DNA of 64,000 bases from Acholeplasma sp. GTDB lineage: Bacteria > Bacillota_I > Bacilli_A > Acholeplasmatales > Acholeplasmataceae. Position 1 is the stretch's first letter. Every line of letters starts with the position of its first letter. The stretch is taken from positions 1 to 64,000 of the forward strand of contig DUPY01000045.1 in the NCBI GenBank assembly GCA_012838065.1. Reading direction: 5' to 3'. The notes beneath the pieces are model-generated. The model ran no database searches. It was not told the origin of the DNA and worked only from the letters and a program-made list of their open reading frames with translations. Positions 32,988 to 42,920 of this stretch are shown here, in pieces. Position numbers and translations under genes: made by a program.

Positions 32988-34271
32988 ATGGCAAAACAAA
33001 GTGATATTAACTTAAGAAGTAAAGTTTTTTATCAAGTGTTCCCAAGACAACACTCAAAGAAACAAAACTTTATGGGCATAGTTGAAGACTTAGACCGTAT
33101 AAAGTCTTTAGGTGTTGATGTCATATATCTATTGCCGATTCATCCGATTGGACAACTACAAAGAAAAGGGCTTAAAGGAAGCCCTTATTCTATTGTTGAC
33201 TACTATAAAATTGATGAATCATTAGGCACTTTGGATGATTTAAAACATCTAATTAACGAAATACACAAACGTGATATGAAAATTATGATGGATATTGTTA
33301 TAAATCATACATCAAGAGATAGTGTTTTAACAAACAAACATCCAGAATGGTTTTATAAAAAAGCAGATGGTTCGTTTGCAAATCGCATTGGCGATTGGAG
33401 CGATATAACTGATTTGGATTATGGCATTCCAGGAGTTACAGAATACTTTATTGATGTATTAAAATATTGGGCAAGATATTTTGATGGATATCGTTGTGAT
33501 GTAGCACCGATGTTGCCCCTTGACTTTTGGTTAAAAGCACGCGCTGAAATTGATAAAATACGTCCAGATTTTATTTGGCTAACAGAAAGTGTTGAACCAG
33601 GATTTATTAAGTATATTCGTGATATGGGCTACGATGCATTTTCAGATTCGGAAATGTATCAAGCATTTGATATTTGTTACGACTATGACATTTATAAATA
33701 CTTAAATGATTACTTGAAAGATGGTACTAAATTATCTTTATGGCTTGAACGAATTTATGAACAAGAAATAATTTATCCAAAAAATTATATTAAACTTAGA
33801 AGTTTTGAAAACCATGACCAAGAACGTCTCGCTTCTAAAACAAAAAATAGAAATCAACTAATTCAAATGAACGCACTTATGTATTTTTTAAGAGGAACAG
33901 CGTTTCTGTATGCCGGACAAGAGTACTTAAATGAACATAGACCAAATTTATTTGAAGATGATATTATTGAATTTAACTATGACAAGGACTTAGAAAAATT
34001 CTTCTATCGTCTTTCACAAATAAAGAAAGAAAAACTTTTAACTTATGGCAACTTCCATATTTTAAACAAAGAAGATGTCGCTATATTAAAATATGAAGAT
34101 AACAATGAGGCAATTGTTGGTGTTTTCAATTTAGAAGGAAAAGATAAGGTAACAATCGATTTAAAAGATGGAACATATATCAACTTACTAAATGATCAAA
34201 CGATAGTAATTAAAAATCAAACGATAGAATTAAACAATTATCCTGTGATAATTAAATATAAGAGAGTATAA
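32988..34271 (+). CDS. intracellular GH13 alpha-amylase-type enzyme
   Basis: A 427-aa glycoside hydrolase family 13 protein without a signal peptide. The (beta/alpha)8 barrel has YLLPIHPIG, DIVINHT (104-109), the nucleophile D171 (GYRCDVA), the acid/base E200 (WLTESVEP) and the transition-state D277 (FENHDQER). It is short for GH13 enzymes, with a small B domain and a brief C-terminal beta domain. It should cleave alpha-1,4 links of maltodextrins in the cytosol; hydrolysis versus transfer cannot be separated by eye. The ATG at 32988 was chosen for AAGAGGA; an upstream TTG lacks a site. Second gene of the glgP operon. Confidence 0.88.
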   Translation: MAKQSDINLRSKVFYQVFPRQHSKKQNFMGIVEDLDRIKSLGVDVIYLLPIHPIGQLQRKGLKGSPYSIVDYYKIDESLGTLDDLKHLINEIHKRDMKIMMDIVINHTSRDSVLTNKHPEWFYKKADGSFANRIGDWSDITDLDYGIPGVTEYFIDVLKYWARYFDGYRCDVAPMLPLDFWLKARAEIDKIRPDFIWLTESVEPGFIKYIRDMGYDAFSDSEMYQAFDICYDYDIYKYLNDYLKDGTKLSLWLERIYEQEIIYPKNYIKLRSFENHDQERLASKTKNRNQLIQMNALMYFLRGTAFLYAGQEYLNEHRPNLFEDDIIEFNYDKDLEKFFYRLSQIKKEKLLTYGNFHILNKEDVAILKYEDNNEAIVGVFNLEGKDKVTIDLKDGTYINLLNDQTIVIKNQTIELNNYPVIIKYKRV

Positions 34272-34275
34272 AACT

Positions 34276-36222
34276 ATGAAAGCATTCATTGATGATTTAC
34301 GCATTGTTCGTGTTGAAACCGAACATTTCATTTATGATATTCATTTAAGAAACACACGTCTTGTGTGGTTTAAAAATGAAAATGGAAGTCAATATTTTTT
34401 CTGTGAAAAAAATATCGAACTTCATAAAGAAGATACCGTTTATATTAACCATGAAGCGGTAGAGTTACAAATTGGATTAGTAACTTTAACAAAAGAATTT
34501 GAAGCACTTTATCGTTACGACGGACAACTTGGTGCAATCTACTCTAAAAAGGAAACAATTTTCCGAGTTTTTTCACCTGTAGCAAAAGAAATTGTATTAG
34601 TATTAGATGATGAAAGATATAACATGCATTACAACCAAGGGATTTACGAAGTAACGGTACCGGGGGATCACGACAATAAAAATTACTTTTTTGATGTGCG
34701 TCTCGTAAGAGAGTTTCATCGAACAACCGATCCATACGCAAAAGCTAGCAATCTAAAAGGGCCAGTTGTTGTTGATTTTGATAAAACTCAAAAGTTGAGA
34801 AATTTCCGATCAGCTATTAAAAACTATACGGATGCTGTTCTATATGAAGCACACGTTAGAGACCTAACAATTAATTTAGATATCCTTAATAAAGGTTTTT
34901 ATGATGGTTTAATTGAATATAGTCCATCATTAAAAGGCTCAGTCTTAGACTATGTTAAAAACTTGGGCGTTACACATTTACAATTATTACCGATTTTTGA
35001 CTTTGATGATGTATTTGACGACAATAAAAACTTAAAATACAATTGGGGTTATAATCCTGCTCAATACTTTGTTTTAGAAGGTTGGTATTCAAAAGAACCA
35101 AACAATGCATATGATAGAATAAATAAGTTTAAAGATGTTGTTGCATATGCACATAACATTGGGCTTGCCGTAAACATGGATGTTGTTTATAATCATGTGT
35201 ATCAAACGCATACTTTCCCATATGATTATTTAGTACCTGGGTATTTCTATCGACATGATGAAAATAACAAACGTACGAACAACTCATATTGCGGTAATGA
35301 TGTAGAAACAAGAAACTACATGGTTCGAAAATTAATTATCGATAGTTTAAAACACTTTGTTCAAACATATAAAATTGATGGCTTTAGATTTGATCTTATG
35401 GGGTTAATGGACATCGATACGATGTTATTGATTGAAAAAGAACTTAAGGCAATCAACCCGAAAGTGATGTTATATGGCGAAGGTTGGAATATGGATAATG
35501 CAGTTGAAAAAGAAAATAGAAGCCATATGCATAACTATAAAAAGTTTCCAAATTATGCGCATTTTAATGACACGTTTAGAGATACGTTTAGAGGAACATT
35601 ACACGGAAAAGACTTTGGTTATGCCTTAGGTAATCAGAAGTTAGTTAAAAAAGCATTAATGGTTGTTACAGGTTCAAAAGACTTATTTGATTATCCTAGT
35701 CAATCAATTAACTATGTGGAGTGTCACGACAACTATACATTCCATGATCGTATGGTCCAAAGTATGGAGCACGATAAACTTCTTCAAGATTTCGCAACCC
35801 ATGCGGTAATTATCGCAAGAGGTATTCCATTTATTCATGCTGGACAAGAATTTTATCGTACGAAAAAAGGTGTTGAAAATTCATACAATAGTCCAGATGA
35901 TGTTAATATGATTCATTGGCCAAAATCACAAAAAGCGATAAACAAACTTAGAAAACTTATAAGTATTCGAAATAAGTACCCAATGTATCGAAAAAACCGT
36001 GCACTTTCAAAATCAAATACACTTATTAAGGATAATGTCATTATTTTAAAACTTTCTGAAAAAGATATTTTACACAAAGTCTATTTAAAAAATGATTATT
36101 CACCGTTTGAAATCAAGCGTTTAGATGAAAAAATGATCTTCGGAAATGACTTGATAAATGAAAATAATGATACAATCATCTTAGATAAACCAGGAGTTTA
36201 TATTATCGAAAAGCGAGGTTAG
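34276..36222 (+). CDS. intracellular type I pullulanase
   Basis: A 648-aa debranching enzyme (GH13 subfamily 14) that hydrolyses alpha-1,6 branch points; no signal peptide, so cytosolic. A CBM48-like domain (about 84-165) precedes the barrel. The type I pullulanase signature YNWGYNP is at 255-261. The catalytic residues are D373 (GFRFDLMGL), E402 (LYGEGWN) and the Asp in NYVECHDNYTFHD. An N-terminal stretch (1-80) resembles the extra domain of Bacillus AmyX. It lies five bases after the amylase gene. It removes branches left by phosphorylase and amylase. Confidence 0.94.
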   Translation: MKAFIDDLRIVRVETEHFIYDIHLRNTRLVWFKNENGSQYFFCEKNIELHKEDTVYINHEAVELQIGLVTLTKEFEALYRYDGQLGAIYSKKETIFRVFSPVAKEIVLVLDDERYNMHYNQGIYEVTVPGDHDNKNYFFDVRLVREFHRTTDPYAKASNLKGPVVVDFDKTQKLRNFRSAIKNYTDAVLYEAHVRDLTINLDILNKGFYDGLIEYSPSLKGSVLDYVKNLGVTHLQLLPIFDFDDVFDDNKNLKYNWGYNPAQYFVLEGWYSKEPNNAYDRINKFKDVVAYAHNIGLAVNMDVVYNHVYQTHTFPYDYLVPGYFYRHDENNKRTNNSYCGNDVETRNYMVRKLIIDSLKHFVQTYKIDGFRFDLMGLMDIDTMLLIEKELKAINPKVMLYGEGWNMDNAVEKENRSHMHNYKKFPNYAHFNDTFRDTFRGTLHGKDFGYALGNQKLVKKALMVVTGSKDLFDYPSQSINYVECHDNYTFHDRMVQSMEHDKLLQDFATHAVIIARGIPFIHAGQEFYRTKKGVENSYNSPDDVNMIHWPKSQKAINKLRKLISIRNKYPMYRKNRALSKSNTLIKDNVIILKLSEKDILHKVYLKNDYSPFEIKRLDEKMIFGNDLINENNDTIILDKPGVYIIEKRG

Positions 36223-36225
36223 GCT

Positions 36226-38067
36226 ATGAATGCGCATTTTCTAGAAACTTTCTTTAACGGACAAAACGACTATTTACACAAACATTTAGGTTCTCACTTA
36301 ATTAAAAACGAACGAGGTGAAATTGTCGCTACAGAGTTTTTAGTTTACGCTCCACATGCAAAACGTGTGTTTTTAATTGCGGATTTTAACCACTTTTCTG
36401 AAGCAAATGAAATGGAAAAAATCAGTCATTTAGGCTTTTTCTATTTGAGGTTTAATCATTCACTCGAATGGTCTATGTATAAATATAAAATTTATGATAA
36501 AGACGGTAACGTTCATGTTAAAAACGATCCATTTGGATATTTCCATGAAGTTCGACCAGCAACAGCAACAAAAGTTTATAACATTGATGATTATCATTGG
36601 AATGATAGTAAATGGATTTATGAAAAAAAGAAGCCTTATCAAAAACCTTTACTCATTTATGAAATGCATTTAGGTTCATGGCAACAAAAATTTGGTACAT
36701 TTAAAAATTACAATGAACTCGCTGATGATTTAATTGCTTATTTAAAGAAACATAGTTTCACGCATGTTGAATTTTTACCAGTCTATGAACATCCACTTGA
36801 TGATTCTTGGGGCTATCAAGGTACAAATTTTTTTGCCGCAACATCTAGATATGGTTCACCAAAAGACCTTATGTACTTAATTGACCGACTCCATCAAGCA
36901 GGTATTGGTGTATTGATTGACTGGGTATTAGGTCATATTTGTAAAGACAGTCACGGATTATTTAAGTTTGACGGTTCTTATTTATATGAATATGACGATA
37001 ACCTTCGTCGAGAAAACTTAGATTGGGGTACAGCAAACCTTGATTTTTCAAAGGGTATTACACGAAGTTTTATGAAATCCGCATTAACATTTTGGATGGA
37101 TTATTTCCATGTTGATGGATTTAGAATTGATGCCGTATCAAGATTAATCTATTACTTAGGAGATCCAAATAAAGGAACGAATCAGGAAGCAATCCGTTTC
37201 TTACGCGAACTTGGACTACATTTATTCCATAAAGATGACCGCATCTTATTCATGGCAGAAGATTCAACAGATTATGCCAAAGTAACTCACCCAGTTAGTG
37301 AAGGTGGTCTAGGCTTTAACTACAAGTGGAATATGGGTTTTATGAATGATACATTAAGTTATTTTAAAGATGACCCGATTTATCGGAAATATAATCATCA
37401 TAAAATAACATTTGGTATGCATTATGCATACAGTGAAAATTTTATTTTGCCATATTCTCACGATGAAGTTGTTCATATGAAAGGTAGTTTACTAAATAAA
37501 ATGCCCGGAAGTTTAGAAAATAAACTTTCACAATGGCGTATTCTTATGACGCTATTTATGACACATCCTGGAAAAAAACTTTTATTTATGGGTAGTGAAT
37601 TTGCACAACGCAAAGAGTGGAACTTTAGAACGGAAATTGAATGGGAGCTTCTAGCATTTGAAGAACATCAAAAGGCGAATAAGTATTTTATCGATCTTGC
37701 TAGACTTTATAAAAACAACACCCCATTTTATAAGTTTGACCATGAATCTAGAGGGTTTGAATGGTTAGTTGTTGATGATAAAGATCAAAGTGTGTTTGCC
37801 TATATGCGTAAAAGTAATCGCGCAGCCTATGTTGTTGTTTTAAATATGACACCTAACTATCATGAGTTTTATCGCATTGGTGTACCATTTAAAGGCGAAT
37901 ACACTGAAGTACTAAATAGTAATTATTCAATTTATGGTGGTTGGTTAGATGTATCCAAACCACAAGTGCTTGAGTCGATTGATGAACAAGAATTAGGGTT
38001 TAGCCAACACATTCGGCCAACAATTACACCATTTTCAGCAATGATATTTAAGTTACAAAAAAAGTAA
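36226..38067 (+). CDS. glgB: 1,4-alpha-glucan branching enzyme
   Basis: A 613-aa branching enzyme (GH13 subfamily 9) that cuts alpha-1,4 chains and re-attaches them through alpha-1,6 bonds. It has an N-terminal CBM48 domain (about 20-110), the DSWGYQGTNFFAATSRYG region, nucleophile D302 (DGFRIDAVSR), acid/base E345 (FMAEDST) and D413 (PYSHDEVVH). Last gene of the glgP operon, four bases after the pullulanase. No glycogen synthase or ADP-glucose pyrophosphorylase gene is in the window. The enzyme may therefore branch chains made by MalQ or phosphorylase rather than by GlgA. Confidence 0.95.
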   Translation: MNAHFLETFFNGQNDYLHKHLGSHLIKNERGEIVATEFLVYAPHAKRVFLIADFNHFSEANEMEKISHLGFFYLRFNHSLEWSMYKYKIYDKDGNVHVKNDPFGYFHEVRPATATKVYNIDDYHWNDSKWIYEKKKPYQKPLLIYEMHLGSWQQKFGTFKNYNELADDLIAYLKKHSFTHVEFLPVYEHPLDDSWGYQGTNFFAATSRYGSPKDLMYLIDRLHQAGIGVLIDWVLGHICKDSHGLFKFDGSYLYEYDDNLRRENLDWGTANLDFSKGITRSFMKSALTFWMDYFHVDGFRIDAVSRLIYYLGDPNKGTNQEAIRFLRELGLHLFHKDDRILFMAEDSTDYAKVTHPVSEGGLGFNYKWNMGFMNDTLSYFKDDPIYRKYNHHKITFGMHYAYSENFILPYSHDEVVHMKGSLLNKMPGSLENKLSQWRILMTLFMTHPGKKLLFMGSEFAQRKEWNFRTEIEWELLAFEEHQKANKYFIDLARLYKNNTPFYKFDHESRGFEWLVVDDKDQSVFAYMRKSNRAAYVVVLNMTPNYHEFYRIGVPFKGEYTEVLNSNYSIYGGWLDVSKPQVLESIDEQELGFSQHIRPTITPFSAMIFKLQKK

Positions 38068-38074
38068 GTATAAC

Positions 38075-38104
38075 GGATAGTGTAAATAACACTATCCTTT
38101 TTTT
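38075..38104 (+). terminator. intrinsic terminator of the glgP operon
   Basis: A 9-bp stem (GGATAGTGT with ACACTATCC) followed by T7. Confidence 0.92.
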
Positions 38105-38142
38105 ATAAAGTTAAATAATAACTTTATGAGCAATAAAAGTTA

Positions 38143-38151
38143 TGGTATACT
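38143..38151 (+). promoter_or_regulatory. extended -10 promoter of the ABC-2 operon
   Basis: TGGTATACT (TGN-TATACT), 50 bases before the ATPase start. Just upstream (about 38107-38127) AAAGTTA and TAACTTT form an inverted repeat that could be an operator. Confidence 0.45.
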
Positions 38152-38200
38152 CAAATATAATAAGATTCATTAATAAAATAAATAAAAGGAGTAGGCAACT

Positions 38201-39106
38201 ATGAGCACAGTGATTTTGGAAGTCAAAAATCTCAAAAAGTATTTTAAAGACATTAAAGCTGTTGATAACATATCGTTTAATGTTCATCGCGGAAGTTTAT
38301 TTGCTTTTTTAGGTCAAAATGGAGCAGGGAAATCAACAACCATTAAAATGATTACAACCCTCTTACAAAAAGATATGGGAAATGTATATTTAAATGGTTT
38401 AGATGATGAAGGCTTTATTCGAGAAAAAATTGGTGTAGTTTTTCAAGAAAACGTCCTAGATGATTTATTAACTGTTAAAGAGAACTTACTATTACGCGGT
38501 ACGTTTTATTTGAAAGAAAAAGAACTTGTCCATAAGCGTTATAACGAACTGGTTGAATCCCTAGACTTAAAAGATATCGAGAACCAACGTTTTAAAACTC
38601 TTTCAGGAGGTCAAAAACGTCGTGTTGAAATCGCAAGAGCTCTTTTTTCAAATCCAGAACTTTTAATTTTAGATGAACCAACAACCGGTCTTGATCCTGA
38701 GACACGTGTGGTTGTTTGGAAGGTTATCGAACGATTAAGAAAAGAACACGGTATTACAGTCTTTCTAACAACACACTACATGGAAGAAGCAGCAAATGCA
38801 GATTATGTTGTTATTATACATAAAGGAAAAATTGTAGCAGAAGGTACGCCTTCGATTTTAAAAAACGAATATAGCAAAGATTATTTTAAACTTATTCCTA
38901 TCGATAAGGGTGTCTTAATTAAGTATTTGGAAAAATCAGGAAGAGCTTATAAAAAAGTTGCGGATCAATACTTTATTGAAATTAAAAATACAAAGGATGC
39001 AATCGACTTAATTATGGAAATTAAAGATAACATCAAGACATTTGAAGTAGCTAAAGGTACGTTAGATGATGTTTTTGTTAATGTAGTAGGTGAACAACAT
39101 GTATGA
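38201..39106 (+). CDS. ABC-2 exporter ATP-binding protein (DrrA-like)
   Basis: A 301-aa ATPase. Walker A is GQNGAGKST, the signature is LSGGQKRRVE, Walker B is LLILDEPTTGLDP, the switch His is in LTTHYMEEA, and a C-terminal accessory domain follows, as in the DrrA/NodI drug-resistance group. It works with the next gene's permease. Although it stands inside the starch locus, nothing in it points to sugar transport, and it is unlikely to be the MalK of MalEFG because it lacks the long regulatory C-terminal domain. TAAAAGGAG lies upstream. The gene ends in TGA. Confidence 0.93.
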   Translation: MSTVILEVKNLKKYFKDIKAVDNISFNVHRGSLFAFLGQNGAGKSTTIKMITTLLQKDMGNVYLNGLDDEGFIREKIGVVFQENVLDDLLTVKENLLLRGTFYLKEKELVHKRYNELVESLDLKDIENQRFKTLSGGQKRRVEIARALFSNPELLILDEPTTGLDPETRVVVWKVIERLRKEHGITVFLTTHYMEEAANADYVVIIHKGKIVAEGTPSILKNEYSKDYFKLIPIDKGVLIKYLEKSGRAYKKVADQYFIEIKNTKDAIDLIMEIKDNIKTFEVAKGTLDDVFVNVVGEQHV

Positions 39107-39986
39107 AATTATAAGCTTAATTAAACGAAATATTAAAATTTATTTACGTGACCCACTTGCAGTGTTTTTCTCATTTTTATCAACGATTATTCTAATGTTT
39201 ATCTACATTATGTTTTTAGGGGATGTTGGTGGTGCAGAGCTTTCTGCACTTTTATCACCAGGAGAATTAGATTTACTTATCTATAGTAATATGATGGCAG
39301 GCGTTATCGTCTTAAATACATTAACTATTCCACTAGGAAACTTAGGAACAATCATTTCAGACTTTGAATATAATCGAATGAATGCATTTATGGTAACTCC
39401 TGTAAAACGATATAAAATTATTTTAGGATATTATTTCGCATCACTTCTTATTACACTTACCTTTTCACTCATGATTTGGTGGTTAGCATCAATTGTTTTA
39501 GGTTTAGTTACAGGCATATTTTATACCTTTAGCACTGTCATAACTGTTTCAGGTTTAATTGTAGTGTTTGTTTTTATATCAACATCATTTATGATACTAC
39601 TTACAACTTTCATTAAATCAGTGAATGCATTTGGTGCAGTATCAGGTATTTTTGGTAGTATCATTGGTTTTGTTTCAGGTATTTATATACCACTTACAAG
39701 TTCATCACCAAGTGTCTTAAGACATATATCATCGGTTGTACCTTTTACACACATGACGTTAAAGTTAAAAGAAATCTTATTAAAACCATCGCTTGATATT
39801 GTTTATGCAAAGACAAACGGTAATGCTGAAGCGGTAGCTAATATACGGGATGGCTTTGGTGGACAACCAATCGGTCTATTAGGAATGGATATGAGTTTAA
39901 CTTTACTATTGATTTTAGCAGGAATTGTATCAATTCTTGTACTCATATATTCAAGTTATCGCCTTAATAAGCGAATTAAAGCATAA
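39099..39986 (+). CDS. ABC-2 type permease (DrrB-like)
   Basis: A 295-aa membrane protein with six hydrophobic helices of the ABC-2 family: a first helix near 20-45, a large loop, then clusters at about 100-125, 135-160, 175-200 and 265-290. The FVSGIYIPLTSSSPSVLRHISSVVP region is typical of DrrB-like permeases. It should form an exporter with the preceding ATPase; the substrate is unknown. ATG 39099 is preferred (AGGTGA upstream) over the GTG at 39090, and overlaps the ATPase gene by 8 bases. Confidence 0.87.
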   Translation: MYEIISLIKRNIKIYLRDPLAVFFSFLSTIILMFIYIMFLGDVGGAELSALLSPGELDLLIYSNMMAGVIVLNTLTIPLGNLGTIISDFEYNRMNAFMVTPVKRYKIILGYYFASLLITLTFSLMIWWLASIVLGLVTGIFYTFSTVITVSGLIVVFVFISTSFMILLTTFIKSVNAFGAVSGIFGSIIGFVSGIYIPLTSSSPSVLRHISSVVPFTHMTLKLKEILLKPSLDIVYAKTNGNAEAVANIRDGFGGQPIGLLGMDMSLTLLLILAGIVSILVLIYSSYRLNKRIKA

Positions 39987-39991
39987 AAAAT

Positions 39992-40020
39992 AAGCCAAGT
40001 CTAATTGACTTGGCTTTTGT
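39992..40020. terminator. bidirectional terminator
   Basis: A perfect 10-bp stem (AAGCCAAGTC with GACTTGGCTT) between the convergent ABC-2 permease and LacI-type genes. Confidence 0.9.
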
Positions 40021-40992
40021 TTATTTTGTAGAATCTCTTAGCACGATATCTACATCTAAGACTTCGTGAAGTGTTTCAAGTTCAACACTGCGTATTAATT
40101 TCAATAAGTTTACAAAGGCTTGTTTACCAATAAAATTCGTATTTTGGTGAATCGTAGATAAAGATGGCGTTACCCATTTGCATAATGGCATATCGTCATA
40201 TCCAATAACACTAACATCTTCAGGGACACGTTTACCCATTTTCTTTAGTATGTTAATGGCTACCAGTGCCAACGTATCTGAGAATGCAAAAATTGCATCA
40301 ACGTTCGCATTTTGTCTTAAGACTTCCTCCATTAAGACTTCATCAGGTTGAATAAGGTCAAAGTCATAAATATCCGCAAAGATTTTTGTTTTCTTTAACA
40401 CAGATAAAAAACCGATAGTACGTTCCATTGTTGTTAATAAGAATGATGGACCTCTAAATAGCAAAATACTTTTAGCTTCTATAGAAAGTAATTTTTTTGC
40501 AGCAAGTGCTCCGCCCTTAACATTATCAGATGTGATTGAAGGAATTGTTTCATCTAAAACATGATCGACAGTAATGACCGGAATTTTTAAATCAAATAAA
40601 CGGTCTTTATTTGTAAAGTTTGAAGCAATAATAAGACCATCAATATTGTATTGTTCAAAGAACTTTAAATATTCAAGTTCGCGTTCAGGATCATCTTGTG
40701 TATGACAGAACATAATTTTATAACCATAGGTTGCTGCTTGAGTTTCTATACCCTCAAGCAAGGCACCATAGAAGCTTGGTCCAATATGAGGAACAATAAC
40801 ACCTACAATTTTTGAGCTACGACTTGTTAAACTTCGAGCAAGCTGGTTTGGAATAAATCCAAGTTCTTCAATAATTTTATTAACAAGTTCCCTTGTTTCT
40901 TCATGAACATAACCTTTTTGGTTAATAACGCGGGAAACGGTTGAAACACTAACATTTGCCTTTTTGGCAACATCTCTAATTGTCGGTTTCAT
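40021..40992 (-). CDS. malR: LacI-family regulator of the starch/maltodextrin genes
   Basis: A 323-aa LacI/GalR-type repressor. The N-terminal helix-turn-helix is TIRDVAKKANVSVSTVSRVI with hinge ARSLTSRSSKIVGVIVP. The remaining sequence is a periplasmic-binding-protein-like sugar sensor (VSVIGYDDMPLCKWVTPSLSTI near the C-terminus). Co-transcribed with the neopullulanase gene upstream (17-base overlap). LacI-type operators in front of the glgP, alpha-glucosidase and starch-binding/malE operons make it the likely local repressor, released by maltose or a maltodextrin. That link is inferred from position and operator type. AAAGGAGG is an excellent ribosome binding site. Confidence 0.88.
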   Translation of the reverse strand: MKPTIRDVAKKANVSVSTVSRVINQKGYVHEETRELVNKIIEELGFIPNQLARSLTSRSSKIVGVIVPHIGPSFYGALLEGIETQAATYGYKIMFCHTQDDPERELEYLKFFEQYNIDGLIIASNFTNKDRLFDLKIPVITVDHVLDETIPSITSDNVKGGALAAKKLLSIEAKSILLFRGPSFLLTTMERTIGFLSVLKKTKIFADIYDFDLIQPDEVLMEEVLRQNANVDAIFAFSDTLALVAINILKKMGKRVPEDVSVIGYDDMPLCKWVTPSLSTIHQNTNFIGKQAFVNLLKLIRSVELETLHEVLDVDIVLRDSTK

Positions 40993-42766
40993 AAGTTACC
41001 TCCTTTAACAGTAAGAAATCATAAGAATTCATCTTTAGTATATCATTAATTGTTACTTTTTCTTCAGTAAAGAGGTTGATATATGTGCCTTTCATAGAAG
41101 TCATATTAATCTCTACAGCATCTAAAGTGTTATTGATTAATACTAAAATTCGTTCATCATTAAGTTCTTTATAGAAACTTAAGACATTCGAATTAGTGAA
41201 TAAATAATCGGGTGCCTTAAGTGACGGATATTGCTCTCTAATTTGAATAAGTTTCTTCAAAAAGTTAAAGAAGTCCATATCGTATGTCGTTTTATCTTTA
41301 GGAAATGTTCTACGATTATCCGGATCGTGTGCACCAGTCATGCCAATTTCTGTACCATAGTAAATGTTTGGTGCACCACACGATACAAACATAAAGACAA
41401 AGGCTAACATTACACGACGCATATCTTGATTGAGTCTGTGTTTTATACGCATTGTATCATGACTATCTAACATATTAAACATGTTAGTTAGAACATGTTT
41501 TGGTGTTTGAGCCAAGTAATCGTTCATTTGACTTTTAAACTGTTCAAGCGTTATTTTGTGCTCAAAATATTGCCAAACAGGATAAACCCAGTCATAGTTC
41601 ATAACCGAGTCCACCTGGTCTCCTTGTAGCCAAGGCAAAGAAGAATCCCAGTTTTCACCAAATAAGAAGGTGTCTTGTTTTGCGGTTTTCGCAGCAACAC
41701 GCATTTTTCTTAAAAAATCATGACTTATTTCATTTGATACATCAATCCGCCATCCGTCAATATCATATTCTTTAATCCAATAAGTGGTAACATCAAGTAA
41801 ATGCTTTTCTGCTAATGGATCAGATGTGTTCCATTTTGGCATAAATGGTGTAAATGCGAATGTACGATAATTTAAGTTTGTTTTGTCAAAAGTTTTTGGT
41901 TTTCCAAATTCATCTAATGGAAAGTTAATAACAGGGAATTTTTCAATAAAGAAGCTGTTTCTATAAATGCTTTTTTCACCATTTTTAATGACATCTTGAA
42001 AAAAGGGATGGTCGAAACCAGCATGATTAAATACAGCGTCTAAGACAACTTTAATGTTATTTTCGTGACATTTTTGAACAAGTTCCTTAAAGTCTTCATT
42101 TGTTCCAAAAGTCGGATCTATTGTAAAATAATCGCTCGTATCGTATTTGTGTGCAGAGGGAGATTTGAAGATTGGTGTAAAGTAAATACCTGTGACGCCT
42201 AATTCCTTTAAATGAGGTATTTTTTCGATAACACCTTGTAAGTTCCCACCATAAATTTCGTTATTTTTTACGACTTTATTATTCCAGTTAAGCGTGGATT
42301 GATTGTTAACACCGTTGAAACGATCTGGAAATATTTGATACCAAACTGTATTTTTTACCCAGGATGGTGTATTGTGTAAATCTTCATGGTTAATGTAAGG
42401 ATAATTAAAGTACTGACTTAAATTATAGATACGTTCGTGATCATCTTTATGAATCTTTTCGACTCCGCGTGTTCCATAAATATAGACGTCATCATTTTTG
42501 TATAAGATGAAGGTATATTTTGTACGTAAGTATTTTGACTTATATTCGATAAAATAGTAGTCAAAAAGTTCAGACTGATATCTTTTTTTCATTGTAAATA
42601 TTTCGTGAACCCATGCTTGGTTTTTCCATTGAAAAGGATCACCAATCACGATATCTACTCGGTCAAAATCATCTTTTGCAGTTCTTAGTAACAAATGTAA
42701 AGTATCTTTGTTATATGCATATGCGTATTCAGATTTTGATCTATGATAGATTGCATGTTTATTCAT
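40976..42766 (-). CDS. neopullulanase / maltogenic amylase (GH13_20)
   Basis: A 596-aa cytosolic enzyme with an N-terminal CBM34-like domain (about 1-120) and a GH13 barrel. Signature blocks are WYQIFPDRFNG, GGNLQGVIEKIPHLKELG, DAVFNHAGFDHPFF, the nucleophile region GWRIDVSNE, the acid/base FLFGENWD and MFNMLDSHDTMRI. The subfamily degrades cyclodextrins, pullulan and maltodextrins, often releasing maltose or panose. The start is ATG 42766, since GGGTGA lies just upstream; a GTG four codons earlier overlaps that site. It is the first gene of the divergent operon with malR. Confidence 0.92.
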   Translation of the reverse strand: MNKHAIYHRSKSEYAYAYNKDTLHLLLRTAKDDFDRVDIVIGDPFQWKNQAWVHEIFTMKKRYQSELFDYYFIEYKSKYLRTKYTFILYKNDDVYIYGTRGVEKIHKDDHERIYNLSQYFNYPYINHEDLHNTPSWVKNTVWYQIFPDRFNGVNNQSTLNWNNKVVKNNEIYGGNLQGVIEKIPHLKELGVTGIYFTPIFKSPSAHKYDTSDYFTIDPTFGTNEDFKELVQKCHENNIKVVLDAVFNHAGFDHPFFQDVIKNGEKSIYRNSFFIEKFPVINFPLDEFGKPKTFDKTNLNYRTFAFTPFMPKWNTSDPLAEKHLLDVTTYWIKEYDIDGWRIDVSNEISHDFLRKMRVAAKTAKQDTFLFGENWDSSLPWLQGDQVDSVMNYDWVYPVWQYFEHKITLEQFKSQMNDYLAQTPKHVLTNMFNMLDSHDTMRIKHRLNQDMRRVMLAFVFMFVSCGAPNIYYGTEIGMTGAHDPDNRRTFPKDKTTYDMDFFNFLKKLIQIREQYPSLKAPDYLFTNSNVLSFYKELNDERILVLINNTLDAVEINMTSMKGTYINLFTEEKVTINDILKMNSYDFLLLKEVTYETDN

Positions 42767-42783
42767 ATTATCACCCAATTGCT

Positions 42784-42792
42784 ATTATATCA
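42784..42792 (-). promoter_or_regulatory. extended -10 promoter of the neopullulanase-malR operon
   Basis: On the minus strand the sequence reads TGATATAAT, 18 bases before the start codon region. It faces the alpha-glucosidase promoter, with the operator 42839-42852 between them. Confidence 0.6.
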
Positions 42793-42838
42793 TAGTAAAA
42801 TATTGTAATGCTGTTTGGTCCGGCTCTTTAGGAAAAAA

Positions 42839-42862
42839 TGAAACCGCTCACACACATTGAAA
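42839..42862 (+). promoter_or_regulatory. LacI-type operator and promoter region of the alpha-glucosidase operon
   Basis: TGAAACCGCTCACA (42839-42852) fits the TGWAANCGNTNWCA consensus at every fixed position. TTGAAA follows at 42857-42862 as a possible -35, with TATTAT 19 bases further on. The operator sits between the two divergent promoters and could control both. Confidence 0.65.
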
Positions 42863-42920
42863 CGGTATCTATGATACATGGTATTATGTTAAAATAATAT
42901 TAGAATGGTAGGTGTTTTAA

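Noticed and set aside
38201-39986. MalK-type ATPase and partner for MalEFG
   Set aside because: The ATPase lacks the long C-terminal regulatory domain of MalK/MsmX and is paired by overlap with an ABC-2 exporter permease.
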